Of a DNA stretch of 64,000 nt, positions 11,464 through 21,707 are shown piece by piece. The notes under the pieces were generated by a model. That model was not told where the DNA came from. It saw only the letters and a list, made by a program, of their open reading frames with translations, and searched no databases. The position numbers were made by a program, and so were the translations under genes. Positions within the stretch are counted from its first letter, which is position 1. Each line of letters starts with the position of its first letter. Origin of the DNA: Alliaria petiolata (taxonomy: Eukaryota > Streptophyta > Magnoliopsida > Brassicales > Brassicaceae); contig JAHZTW010000001.1 in the NCBI GenBank assembly GCA_020283515.1, positions 236,411,434 to 236,475,433 on the forward strand. The letters run 5' to 3'.

Positions 11464-12711
11464 ATGGCATTCTCCAAGAGACTCGTTTTCGCGATGATCT
11501 TTACGGTTTTTGCGATGGTTAAGCTCTCAGAAGCTGCTCTTGATGCTCATTACTATGATCGATCGTGCCCCGTTGTGGAGAAAATCATACTCGATACCGT
11601 TAGGAACGCTACTTTGTATGATCCCAAAGTGCCTGCTCGTCTCCTCAGAATGTTCTTCCACGATTGCTTCATCAGGGTATGCTTATTCTTTCTTTGATCA
11701 TCGAATAATTGATCCAATCTTGAGTGTTGAGTAAAAAATGTTTGGTTGGGTTGTTGTAGGGATGTGATGCGTCCATTCTACTTGATTCGACTCGGTCAAA
11801 CCAAGCTGAGAAGGATGGTCCTCCAAACATTTCGGTACGTTCATTTTACGTGATCGAAGATGCTAAGACAAAGCTCGAAAAGGTTTGTCCAGGTACTGTG
11901 TCTTGTGCCGATGTAATTGCCATCGCAGCCAGAGATGTGGTCACCCTGGTGAGTCTTCGCATTAGAGTGGCTCCTTTGTATTTCTATGATCATTTACGGT
12001 TTAAACATTTTGGTTTGAGTTCGGTTCGGTTTGATTTGTCCAACCCTCTAAGACTAACTTATAATCCCACCATCATTCAGTACTCCCGGTTTAGAATTTT
12101 GAACCGTTTTAGATAACCAACTCGCAATGTTTCTCATTTCTTAGTCCGGTGGTCCTTATTGGAGCGTACTAAAAGGGCGAAAAGACGGGACAGTTTCACG
12201 AGCAAACGAGACAATCAATCTCCCAGCACCAACATTCAATGTGTCTCAACTGATCCAAAGCTTTGCAACAAGAGGCTTGTCGGTGAAAGACATGGTTACA
12301 CTCTCTGGTGGCCACACGATAGGATTCTCTCAATGATCTTCATTCGAGTCCCGACTTCAAAACTTCAGCAAATTCCACGACGTTGATCCTTCGATGAACT
12401 TTGCATTCGCACAAACGCTGAAAAAGAAATGCCCGAGATCATCTAACCGAGGCAAGAACGCAGGGACGGTCTTGGACTCTACGACCGCGGTTTTCGATAA
12501 TGATTACTACAAGCAGATTTTGTCGGGAAAAGGAGTGTTTGGGTCTGATCAGGCGCTTCTAGGCGACGACCGGACTAAGTGGATCGTTGAGACTTTTGCT
12601 CGAGACCAAAAGGCCTTCTTTAGAGAGTTTGCAACTTCCATGGTGAAACTTGGAAACTTTGGAGTCAAGGAGACGGGAGAAGTGAGAGTTAAGTCTCGCT
12701 TCGTCAATTAA
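11464..12711 (+). pseudogene. PER66: Class III secretory peroxidase (PER66-like) with an in-frame stop
   Basis: Three exons: 11464-11676, 11760-11948 and 12145-12711, all with GT-AG introns and phase 0, giving a 322-codon frame. Residues 1-24 look like a signal peptide. Distal catalytic residues R62 and H66 are in LRMFFHDCF, and the proximal heme His is H191 in SGGHTIGFS. Family members oxidise phenolics with H2O2 in the cell wall or apoplast. Codon 198 is TGA (12334-12336), exactly where class III peroxidases have a conserved Cys right after the HTIGxxHC motif, and the preceding His is Gln. Downstream the frame is fully open to the natural end SRFVN at 12711, so about 125 residues would be lost. 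Either a recent null allele or a sequence error. Synteny supports the At5g51890 ortholog. Confidence 0.9.
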
Positions 12712-13082
12712 AAACAAAAAAGTCTACAGAACAAGGAAGCAAATGAGAGTTTTCTTTTCTTCAAATTTGATTTCATTTTATATTTGATATTATAATAATG
12801 TAAACTCTGGCAAATGTATCGACCGGTTTATAGTCCCCTATGAGTTTGCTTTACAAGTAAAATTGTTCTGCTTCAGTTAACTTACATGTATGTTCATTTA
12901 ACATCAAACCGACATGAAGAAAATGAGTCATGGCTTGTTATAACCGCCCCGAACCAGCGGAGACATGAACTTGATTCGGGTAAATAGTGGTCTACACAAG
13001 CCTAATCGATGGTTCATAATGATGTATGAAAGTAATAAAATGTGAGAACACACAAAACACAGAGAATTTGAATCAGTGCTCC
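12712..13082. other. Convergent 3' flanks of peroxidase and 2OG oxygenase genes
   Basis: Tail-to-tail spacer of 371 bp containing both 3' UTRs. Nothing else recognisable. Confidence 0.6.
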
Positions 13083-14496
13083 TCATGCAAAAACAACATC
13101 AGAACGGAACACATACTTGACTCCCTTGGTGACGTTTCTTCCTTCGTGCAACATGCACTTGTCTCCATGGATGTGAAAGAGAGCCATACCTTCCATTGGA
13201 GCTACCTGCGATGATAATAAAGCAAGTTTTATTTAATGGTAAATCGAATAAAATAATGAAACTAAAAAACAGGAAAACTATTTGGGGAGTTTACCTCAGC
13301 TACGATACTGTTTCTTGAACCATAAAAGACGGTTTCTCCACCTACTAAAGGCTCATCTGAAGAAGAAGAATCATTAGTCTTGTTGCTTGAACTGCTCTTG
13401 GATTTCGATTTCGTGCTGTTCCCGCTTAGATATATCAACAATGTGTAATAGGTTCGCTTCCCATCTTCAAGATCAACACTTTCATCGATGTGGCGACCAA
13501 AATGCTGACCAGCACTATACCTGAAAATTTTAACAAAGGACCCTGAAATCTTCACATTGTGTTTGTGACAAGATAAAGAATGAAACTTTAGAAGTGGGGA
13601 AAAAGATTTTGAGATTGCAAACCTGTAAAATCTTATGTTTGGATTCAACCCAACAGCAACTTTCCTCCTAATCTTGATATCAGTAAACAGATTTGAGATC
13701 CCGGATTGCCATAATGTATGGGCGAGGACAGGATCGTTCACCGAGATTCGGTGGTTATCTCTGTAAGCTTCACCATAAGCTGGGCCACGACTTCCTTGGT
13801 GAGTGAAACCGAGAGACTCTGCGATTTTAACGAAGCCCTTTGATTCATCTGAAGTTAGACAGTTCTCCACCTGAAATCATAAACCCTCAAAAGTTAAAAC
13901 CTCTCAAGCAAAAGATGTGTTATAATTACTTCATTTTGCACAAACCAAGCTATGAACAGAACCACTTAAACATCAAAACCAAATCTCAAATGAAGTAAAG
14001 ATCTTTGTTGGTTGATCCTTAACATAAACAGCTCCAAATTCCGGCTTAGTAGTAGTAACTCAAAAAGAAGAAACTGAATCAATTTCAACTGAGAAGTAAA
14101 ACCACCAATAAAGATTCAGCTTTTTTTTTCAAAACGTTCGAATCAAAATTGTATTGCAATTCATACCTCATGGCTTTAACCCTAGATTGATTCGAACAAA
14201 GTCAAAGCTCATTGATGATAATCTCGATGTACACATGAGACAAAACAATACCCATCAATTCGATTTCAGAAAGAAAATGAAATCGAAAAACAAAATTGCA
14301 GATTTTACAGCTTTCTTGTTAAGGATTTTTTCCACAAACTAAATTGGGGGAAATTAATGAAATCCGCTTTGATGAATTTTGTTGAGGAACTTACGGTGAA
14401 GAGATCAAGATTCTTCAGATAAGAGACACTGAGATTAGGTTTGGGTTTGATCTTCGGCCACTTGATTGTTGAAACCAATTCTCCATTGTCTCCCAT
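13083..14496 (-). CDS. 2-oxoglutarate/Fe(II)-dependent oxygenase (prolyl-4-hydroxylase-like fold, At5g51880 type)
   Basis: Four exons: 14496-14395, 13870-13623, 13520-13295 and 13205-13083. All splice sites are GT-AG and the frame joins to 232 residues. Iron ligands are H127 and D129 (QHFGRHIDES) and H212 (DKCMLHEG); K222 in KGVKYVFRSD fits the 2-oxoglutarate-binding basic residue of the P4H-type double-stranded beta-helix. A Ser/Lys-rich loop (about residues 155-175, SKSKSSSSN ... DSSSSDEP) interrupts the fold and is probably disordered. No signal peptide is evident, so the site of action is likely cytosolic or nuclear; the substrate is unknown. The start MGDNGEL at 14496 was chosen over an upstream in-frame ATG at 14565, which lies in leader-like sequence. 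Its promoter carries three TGGGCT motifs. The four-exon structure is inferred from splice consensus and domain continuity. Confidence 0.88.
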
Positions 14497-15371
14497 CTTC
14501 GCTGCGATTTTACTACCTTTCTGGGGAAGATGTAAGATCAGAGAATTTAAATTTATTAAATTCATTTATTTTTGGTTTCTCAGTTAAATCGAATAATAAA
14601 TATATATATTTCCCGAGACCCACTTAAAGCCCAAGCCTATATAGTAAGCCCAAGACTTTGCACAAGCCCATCAGATAAAAATTACTTGTTAAGAAGAGCC
14701 GATGAACATGGGAGGATACCGTTACATAGATAGCACCACCATGAAAACGCTGAAAAGAGAAAAGCGTTAATGACATCAAAATACGTTAATGTCGTCTTCT
14801 TTCAGCTACTACAACCACTGGATTTTACAGCTTCATGTTAAGGAGCAAACTGATCATTGTTCGAAAAGCTCTTCAACGTGATCCCATCATCACTTAGATC
14901 CATAAAGGACAACATAAGGCTTTAGCTCTGGACCTTGTATAAAGAAGAGACATAACAAATATTCTAGGGGAAAAAAAGGACCATGTTTGCTAGACTTTCT
15001 CTTCACTATTATTGCTACATGGTATTAAGATGATGGTCAGGGAGTGATGATATGTGTCATAGTTATTCTCTTGATGCAATCTGCAAAGAATTATTTAACT
15101 GATCTAATTCTAGACTAGGTTGACCAAAAAAAATTGTTTTTTAAAGATTGAGGAAAGATAGTGTGGCGTAAAATATTTCTATTGGTTTAATTTAGATATG
15201 AACTATGAAGATATTAGGAAGAAGTGGGTGTTTATGTGTTTGAGTTAGATTGTAAAATATTAAAAAAACTGATCCTGCGTTTATGCAAATTCGAGTTTTC
15301 GGCTTAATTAGTTACAATATAAATTAGGTAAATTTGGTGATGCAATTGAATTGAAAAAAGGAAATTGGATG
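14497..15371. other. Upstream region of the 2OG oxygenase gene
   Basis: Contains the leader and promoter of the minus-strand oxygenase gene and then unassigned AT-rich DNA up to the hAT-type MITE. No coding potential was seen. Confidence 0.5.
14628..14670 (-). promoter_or_regulatory. Triple site II (TGGGCT) cluster
   Basis: AGCCCA occurs at 14628-14633, 14647-14652 and 14665-14670, which is TGGGCT on the minus strand, about 130-175 bp before the oxygenase start. Spacing is 18-19 bp. Such clusters are typical site II elements of broadly expressed, growth-linked plant genes and are bound by class I TCP factors. Confidence 0.5.
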
Positions 15372-15455
15372 CAGGTCCGGCTCAGAAGACAGGGCTAAGA
15401 CATAGTTTAGGACCACCAACATTTATATTAATTTGATGGGTCAAAAATTGGGCCA

Positions 15456-15758
15456 TGTTATAATAATAGGCATAATGTATCGTATAGATAAATAGAAATA
15501 AAGACAAAAATATTTGTACCCGTAAAAGAGGAAGACACTTGATAAAGAAGCGAGAGAGAGTTTATTACTCTTTATGGTTTATGGTTTTGATGTTTTTAAG
15601 TGTGTTTTATAAATGAACGAAATCGTTCGTTTATATAGAGAAATAAATAAGTTACTATGCACGAATAGTGACGGTGGGCTCCATATTAATTTAACGTGTT
15701 TTACGCGTAGCCACCATTGATGATTTCCTTTGTGCCGTAACTTTTGATTTTCGTGACA
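15456..15758 (-). repeat. 3' LTR of the Copia element
   Basis: 303-bp terminal repeat, downstream LTR in element orientation. It begins TGTTATAATAATAGG on the plus strand and ends CGTGACA. It contains a TATA-like ttatatag stretch and matches the 21326-21628 copy except at three bases. Confidence 0.95.
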
Positions 15759-15769
15759 CTCCCCCTTGG
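15759..15769 (-). other. Polypurine tract of the Copia element
   Basis: On the minus strand AAGGGGGAG directly precedes the 3' LTR, the position and composition of a plus-strand primer. A second GAGGGGGAG block lies further inside near 15890-15900. Confidence 0.75.
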
Positions 15770-15915
15770 AGACCAGCGTCATTATCGCCTTTTATTTAAC
15801 GTCTTTGTTGCCTCGTTAAAAAAAACCTTTCTAGGAAAACCCAGTGGGAAAAACCATAGCCAGGTAAAAAGAGTACAACCATGTAAGCTCCCCCTCGAAT
15901 GAGCAGGGTGTCACC

Positions 15916-18900
15916 TCATAGGTCTTGTTGGCGATGCATTCCAATGTTATGGACATGTTTCCTGAATATAGTGGTGGGTAATGACTTTGTGAAGAGATCG
16001 GCTGCATTGTCACATGATCGAACATATCTTACTTCAATTTCTTTATTCTTCTCGAGCTCTTGAGTGTATGAAAAGAACTTCGGATGGATATGTTTGGTCC
16101 TATCACTTTTGATATAACCTTCCTTCGTTTGGGCAACACATGCAGCGTTGTCTTCATATAAGATAGTTGGCTCCGTATTTATGTGAATCCCGCTGCTTGA
16201 TCGGATGTGTTGGCTTATTGATCTTAGCCATACACATTCTCTACTTGCTTCATGCAGTGCAATAATCTCAGCATGATTTGAAGAGGTGGCCACAAGCGTC
16301 TGTTTTTGAGAACGCCAAGATATAGCAGTGCCTCCGATCGTGAAAACGTATCCTGTTTGAGATCGGGCTTTATGTGGGTCTGATAAATATCCTGCATCTG
16401 CAAAACCAATCATTTGACCGTTTGAGTTTTTAGGATAAAACAAACCTAAATCAGTGGTCCCTTGAAGGTAACGAAAGACATGTTTAATCCCATTCCAATG
16501 TCTTCGTGTAGGGGACGAACTGAATCTTGCCAGAAGATTAACGGCAAATGATATATCAGGTCGCGTACAATTTGAAAGGTACATAAGGGCTCCAATTGCA
16601 CTTAGATACGGTACTTCAGGACCAAGTATCTCTTCATTTTTTTCATGTGGTCGGAATGGATCATTTTCAACCTGAAGTGATCTAACGACCATAGGAGTAC
16701 TTAGAGGAGTTGCTTTATCCATATTAAAGCGTTTTAACACTCTTTTGGTATACGTGGATTGGTGCACAAATATACCATTTTGAGAATGTTCAATTTGTAG
16801 GCCAAGACAATACTTTGTCTGTCCGAGATCTTTCATCTCAAATTCTCCTTTTAGATAATTTGATGCCTTTTGTATTTCCTCGTGAGTTCCGATAATATTT
16901 AGATCATCAACATATACCGCGATTATTACAAATCCGGATATTTTTTTCTTGATGAAAACACATGGGCATATAGGATTGTTCACATATCCTTCTTTTGTTA
17001 AATGCTCACTGAGACGATTGTACCACATACGTCCAGATTGCTTTAGCCCATATAATGATCTTTGCAATTTTATTGCACATAACTCTTTGGGTTTGGAACT
17101 CAATGCTGCTGGCAATGTGAATCCATCAGGGATTCTCATATAGATATCACTATCTAATGATCCATATAAATATGCCGTAACGACATCCATAAGATGCATT
17201 TCTAGATTTTTAATAGCTGTTAGACTCATCAGGAATCTAAACGTGATTGCATCCATAACAGGAGAATATGTTTCCTCATAATCTATTCCAGGTCTCTGAG
17301 AAAAACCTTGGGCAACAAGGCGAGCTTTGTATCTCATAATCTCATTTTTCTCATTTCGTTTACGAACGAAAACCCATTTGTATCCAACCGGTCTCACATC
17401 TACAGGTGTGAGCACAATAGGTCCGAATACATCTCGTTTATTAAGCGAGTCAAGCTCGACTTGTATAGCATCCTTCCACTTTAACCAATCATGCCTCTTT
17501 TGGCATTCATACATGGACTTAGGTTCTGGATCTTCGTTTTCCTCATTTATTTCTTTAGAAACAAGGTATGAGAAAACGTCATCAACATCATCCATTTCAA
17601 TTCGATTCCATATCTTTCCATTATGAATGTAATTGATAGAGATCTCATGATTTACTTCAGGATCATGATGCTCTATATTGTCATTATTTTCATGACTTGT
17701 TTTCTCCAAAATATTTTCGGTTATTTTGGGTATGCTTTGCATTTTAGTTTGCTTTCTAGAATTTTTATTCTTAGAACCGATTGGTCTACCACGCTTCAGA
17801 CGTGTTCTAAACTCGCGTGTATCATCTGCTTCTCCACGTTCTTGTGGTATTTCAATTCGAGCAGGAGCATTTACAGCCGGTATATGAGATTTAGTTACCG
17901 TTTTCGTATCTGCAAATGCATCTGGTAGTTGATTTGCTATACTCTGCAAATGCATAATTCGTCGAACTTCTAGTTCAGACTGTTTAATGGGAGGATCAAG
18001 GTGTAATAATGTTGGTACACTCCATTTTATATCCTTTCCCATTTCTTTATTTTCTCCCCCTAGAACCGGGAATACATTTTCATCAAAATGGCAATCGGCA
18101 AATCGTGCCGTAAAGACGTCACCAGTCTGTGGTCCTAGATATCGTATAATTGAAGGAGAATCGCAACCAATATATATTCCTAACCTTCTTTGTGGTCCCA
18201 TCTTTGTGCGTTGTGGTGGTGCTACGGGCACATATACCGCACAACAAAAAATTCTTAGATGAGATATATTGGGCTCCCGGCCAAATGCTAACTGTAGTGG
18301 AGAATACTTATGATATGCACTTGGCCTTATCCGAATAAGTGCTTCTGCATGCAAAATGGCATGTCCCCATTTTGCGTATGAACATGAGCTACAGAATGTT
18401 CAACTTCAATTTCCGTTACCATACAATAATCATTGAATGCTTGGGATGTGAATTCACCAGCGTTGTCCAATCTAACTTTCTTAATGGGATAATCAGAAAA
18501 CTGAGCTCGCAGTTTGATTATCTGAGTTAGAAATCTCGCAAAAGCTACATTTCGAGATGACAATAGACAAACATGTGACCATCTACTGGATGCGTCAATT
18601 AATACCATAAAATAATGGAATGGTCCACATGGTGGATGTATTGGTCCACAAATATCTCCTTGAATTCGTTCAAGGAACTTTGGTGATTCTTTATCAATTT
18701 TGGTTGGCGATGGCCTGATGATCAATTTTCCGAGAGAACATGCAGCACATGTCTTTTTATTCCCCTGATAAATCTCCTGGATTTTCAGTGAATGACCATG
18801 TGAGCTCTCTATGATTTTTCGCATCATCGAAGTGCCTGGGTGACCGAGGCGATCATGCCATAGTATGAAATCATCTAGATTTCTTTTGACTACGAGATGT

Positions 18901-19361
18901 GATTCTATTGCATCTATATAAGTATGATGCAAACCCGAAGGGAGTTCTGGGAATTTTTCCAAAATAAACTTTTTGCCTGAAATATTAGAAGTTACGTACA
19001 AGTACTTCTTTCCATCCTCAGTTTCAGACTGAGTATCATATCCTTGAAGATATATGTCTTTGAAACTCAACAAATTCCTTTTAGAACTTGGAGAATACAA
19101 AACGTTATTTATGGAAAATTTTGTCCCATTAGGCAACGTAAAGTTTGCTTTACCAGTTCCTTCAATCAAGTCTGCAGGACCCGAGATTGTATTGACAATT
19201 ATATTTGCCGGTTTCAAACTAGAGAAAAATCTCTTTTGTCTCAGAATAGTGTGCGTCGTTCCACTATCTGGTATACAAGTTTCTCGAATCCTTTTCTTGG
19301 AAATTGTTCCATTCGTGTTGTTATTCATCTCTGTAATTAACATAAACATTAATAAATCCAA
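15916..19361 (-). pseudogene. Copia pol: protease, integrase (deleted), reverse transcriptase, RNase H
   Basis: Two overlapping reading frames, 19361-18327 and 18354-15916. The first holds the aspartic protease (DSGTTHTIL), the integrase zinc domain (HDRLGHPG ... CAACSLGK) and the first two catalytic aspartates (LIDASSRW and VRLDNAGEF). It breaks right after the TQNG motif near 18366. Reading resumes in another frame inside the integrase C-terminal part. The segment between, with the third catalytic acidic residue (E), is missing. The second frame is otherwise intact over 812 residues: RT with YVDDLNIIG, and RNase H with SWRSQKQTLVATSS. The copy could make RT but not active integrase. The exact N-terminus is unsure because pol is in a different frame from gag. 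Confidence 0.9.
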
Positions 19362-19504
19362 AACAAGTTTTATTCATATGAAAGAAACACACAATAATTA
19401 TACATTATATTGTTTAAAAGCAACATTATTCATTTTAAAACTGAAAATGTAATAATTATACATGGCATTACTGGAGACTATTCAGTAGTCTCACTACAAG
19501 CATT

Positions 19505-20470
19505 TCAGTCGACATTGTCGAAATCATTCGCAAAGTCGGGAGACTCGAGGTACGATGTACCCTCGAGATGTTCCGTGAGGTTCACTTCTTTTCCTTTGCC
19601 CTTTGTGGCCTCTTGGTACAACTTACAAAGATGTGGAGGGGTTCGGCATGTTCGGGACCAATGTCCTTTACATCCACATCTGTAACATACTTCCTCACGC
19701 TTCTGGGTGGTAGTTACTTGGGTTTCCTTTCCTTTGGAATTCTGCTCAGATCTAACCCATTTGTTTGATCCCCTCCCTCTTGAGTTGTAACTTCTCCCTC
19801 GTCCGCGATTAAATCGACGACCACGACCTCGATAGAATTGACTCTTTCGTGGATTTTCCACATCCATTGCATTCACTTCTGGGAATGCTTTGGCTCCTGT
19901 GGGTCGTGAGTTGTGGTTTCTTATGAGAAGCTGATTATTTTTCTCAGCGAGCATGAGTGTCACAATTAACTCAGAAAACCTTGTGTATCCGCATTTCCTG
20001 TATATCTGTTGTAGGACAAGGTGCTCTTTGTGGAAAGTGAGGTAAGTCTTCTCAAGCATTTCTGCTTCAGTGACTGGTTTACCACAATATTTTAATTGTG
20101 AGACTATCCTCAGGATAGCGGAATTGTATTCCTCCACTTTCTCGAAATCTTGAAACCTCAAATTTTTCCACTCTTCTAGAGCGTGAGGGAGGTTGACATC
20201 CTTCTGGTTGTCAAACCTTTCTTTCAGAGCTCGCCACAATTCTGCTGGGTTTTTTATGTGTGCATAGTCATGCGTCACATTTTCATCTAAATGCTTCCTC
20301 AGGAAGATTATTGCTTCTGCCTTGTCTGGGGCAGGCGATTTGTTTCCTTCTTTTATCGTGTCGGATAATTTTTTCATTTCTAGATAAAGCTCCACATTTG
20401 TAACCCATGCTATGTAGTTTGCTCCAGTTATCATGAGAGCTGGGAACTTAAGCTTCTCAATGTTTGCCAT
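19505..20470 (-). CDS. Copia gag polyprotein (UBN2-type capsid with zinc knuckle)
   Basis: Open frame of 321 residues. The N-terminal part (FPALMITGANYIAW ... LWRALKERFDNQKD) is the UBN2-type gag capsid domain of plant Copia elements. An Arg/Gly-rich tract (RGRGRRFNRGRGRS) precedes a CX2CX4HX4C zinc knuckle at C262, C265, H270 and C275, which binds RNA. The protein should assemble the virus-like particle in the cytoplasm. It ends with its own stop (FANDFDNVD) about 145 bp before the pol frame, unlike Copia elements with one continuous gag-pol. Confidence 0.92.
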   Translation of the reverse strand: MANIEKLKFPALMITGANYIAWVTNVELYLEMKKLSDTIKEGNKSPAPDKAEAIIFLRKHLDENVTHDYAHIKNPAELWRALKERFDNQKDVNLPHALEEWKNLRFQDFEKVEEYNSAILRIVSQLKYCGKPVTEAEMLEKTYLTFHKEHLVLQQIYRKCGYTRFSELIVTLMLAEKNNQLLIRNHNSRPTGAKAFPEVNAMDVENPRKSQFYRGRGRRFNRGRGRSYNSRGRGSNKWVRSEQNSKGKETQVTTTQKREEVCYRCGCKGHWSRTCRTPPHLCKLYQEATKGKGKEVNLTEHLEGTSYLESPDFANDFDNVD

Positions 20471-20939
20471 TTGATTTTCTAAAATAAAATAAATAATATA
20501 ATTAGAATGATGATATTATTGAATTTAGAACATGCGGGCTACATGGATGAATAACGAGATTACAAGAAATACCGATGTATAAAACATTAAAATAAAAATC
20601 ATTACAGATTCTTCTGGAGAAAATTCTCCAAAGAGTAAATTATAAAAGGTAGCGCAGATATAACCGAATACAAAAATTAAAAATAGAAGAAAAATTTTTT
20701 TTTTTCTTATGAAAACGAAAGATTTTGTTTGTAGAAGATTTTGCGGAAAGATGAGATGAATGAATGAAATATATGAGTATTTATAGATGAAAAATACTAT
20801 TAACTAGCCGTTGAGTAGCCGTTTGAAAAGGTAAAATTTATGAAATTTTTCTTTGTTACCGTTGGATGATAAAAATAAAAATCAATCCGAATTTTTAAAT
20901 AATAGACATAATTAAACATATATTTAACGGTAATATTGT

Positions 20940-21109
20940 GGTGACGGAATCATCCACATTTAAACAGAAAATAATAAATTATACGGTGGCTCAGCCGTCC
21001 AGAATAATGCGAATAATAAATTATGGTGACAGAATCATCCACATGAATTAGTAAATAAATTATACGGTGGCTCAGCCATCCAGAATAAGGCGGCTCAGCC
21101 GTCCAGTCA
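20940..21109 (-). repeat. Tandem repeat in the Copia 5' leader, period 85 bp
   Basis: Two units starting at 20940 and 21025 share GGTGAC(G/A)GAATCATCCACAT and TTATACGGTGGCTCAGCC. A third partial GGCTCAGCCGTCCAG follows near 21090. Located between the 5' LTR and gag. Confidence 0.75.
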
Positions 21110-21311
21110 AATATTAACAGTATAAATAATTATGGTGCTTTTAGCATCCATGATATAAAGATAATAATATTAACGAGGCGACAAACCGCCCACAGTAATA
21201 TTAAGAAAATAGTGGTGCGTTAAACAACCACTTTAAATATAATAAATAATTAAATATGCGATATATCGCCTGCTATATTATAAATATATATTTAGGTGAA
21301 TCGTAGAGTGA

Positions 21312-21325
21312 TCGTGCTGATAACG
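21312..21325 (-). other. Primer-binding-site-like sequence of the Copia element
   Basis: On the minus strand CGTTATCAGCACGA directly follows the 5' LTR. Its TATCAG core resembles initiator-Met tRNA 3' complements, but it does not match the usual TGGTATCAGAGC fully, so the priming tRNA is uncertain. Confidence 0.45.
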
Positions 21326-21628
21326 TGTTATAATAATAGGCATAATGTATCGTATAGATAAATAGAAATAAAGACAAAAATATTTGTACCCGTAAAAGAG
21401 GAAGACACTTGATAAAGAAGCGAGAGAGAGTTTATTACTCTTTATGGTTTATGGTTTTGATGTTTTTAGGTGTGTTTTATAAATGAACGAAATCGTTCGT
21501 TTATATAGAGAAATAAATAAGTTACTATGCACGCATAGTGACGGTGGGCTCCATATTAATTTAACGTGTTTTACGCGTAGCCACCATTGATGATTTCTTT
21601 TGTGCCGTAACTTTTGATTTTCGTGACA
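21326..21628 (-). repeat. 5' LTR of the Copia element
   Basis: 303-bp terminal repeat, upstream LTR in element orientation and therefore the promoter copy, facing away from AGL71. Three bases differ from the partner LTR. Confidence 0.95.
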
Positions 21629-21707
21629 GGCCACAAATATTAAAAATTTAAATAACTTTGACTTCGTTTTTTTTACATGTACAACTACTTTTATTGGGCC
21701 GCCACTG

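Larger units (their letters stand above)
15456..21628 (-). mobile_element. Ty1/Copia LTR retrotransposon (6.17 kb), recent, integrase-defective
   Basis: Two 303-bp LTRs (TG...CA) flank minus-strand gag and pol, with the 5-bp target duplication ggcca at 15451-15455 and 21629-21633. The LTRs differ at only three positions (15599/21469, 15664/21534, 15728/21598), about 99% identity. With an assumed rate of 7e-9 per site per year this is an age near 0.7 million years. The order protease-integrase-RT-RNase H defines Copia. gag is open; pol has one lesion, a deletion/frameshift in integrase near 18366. A polypurine tract and a primer-binding-site-like sequence adjoin the LTRs. Confidence 0.95.
15372..21707. 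mobile_element. hAT-type MITE, split by a Copia insertion
   Basis: Ends are CAGGTCCGGCTCA (from 15372) and, on the opposite strand, CAGTGGCGGCCCA (from 21707), matching at 9 of 13 positions. Flanking 8-bp direct repeats are attggatg (15364-15371) and cttggatg (21708-21715), 7 of 8 identical, the length expected for hAT transposons. Only about 155 bp belong to this element (15372-15455 and 21634-21707); the Copia element sits in the middle. Superfamily is inferred from target duplication length and the CAG-type ends. Confidence 0.6.

Noticed and set aside
15831..17143. Short frames overlapping the Copia pol region on both strands
   Set aside because: Shadows of the pol reading frame.
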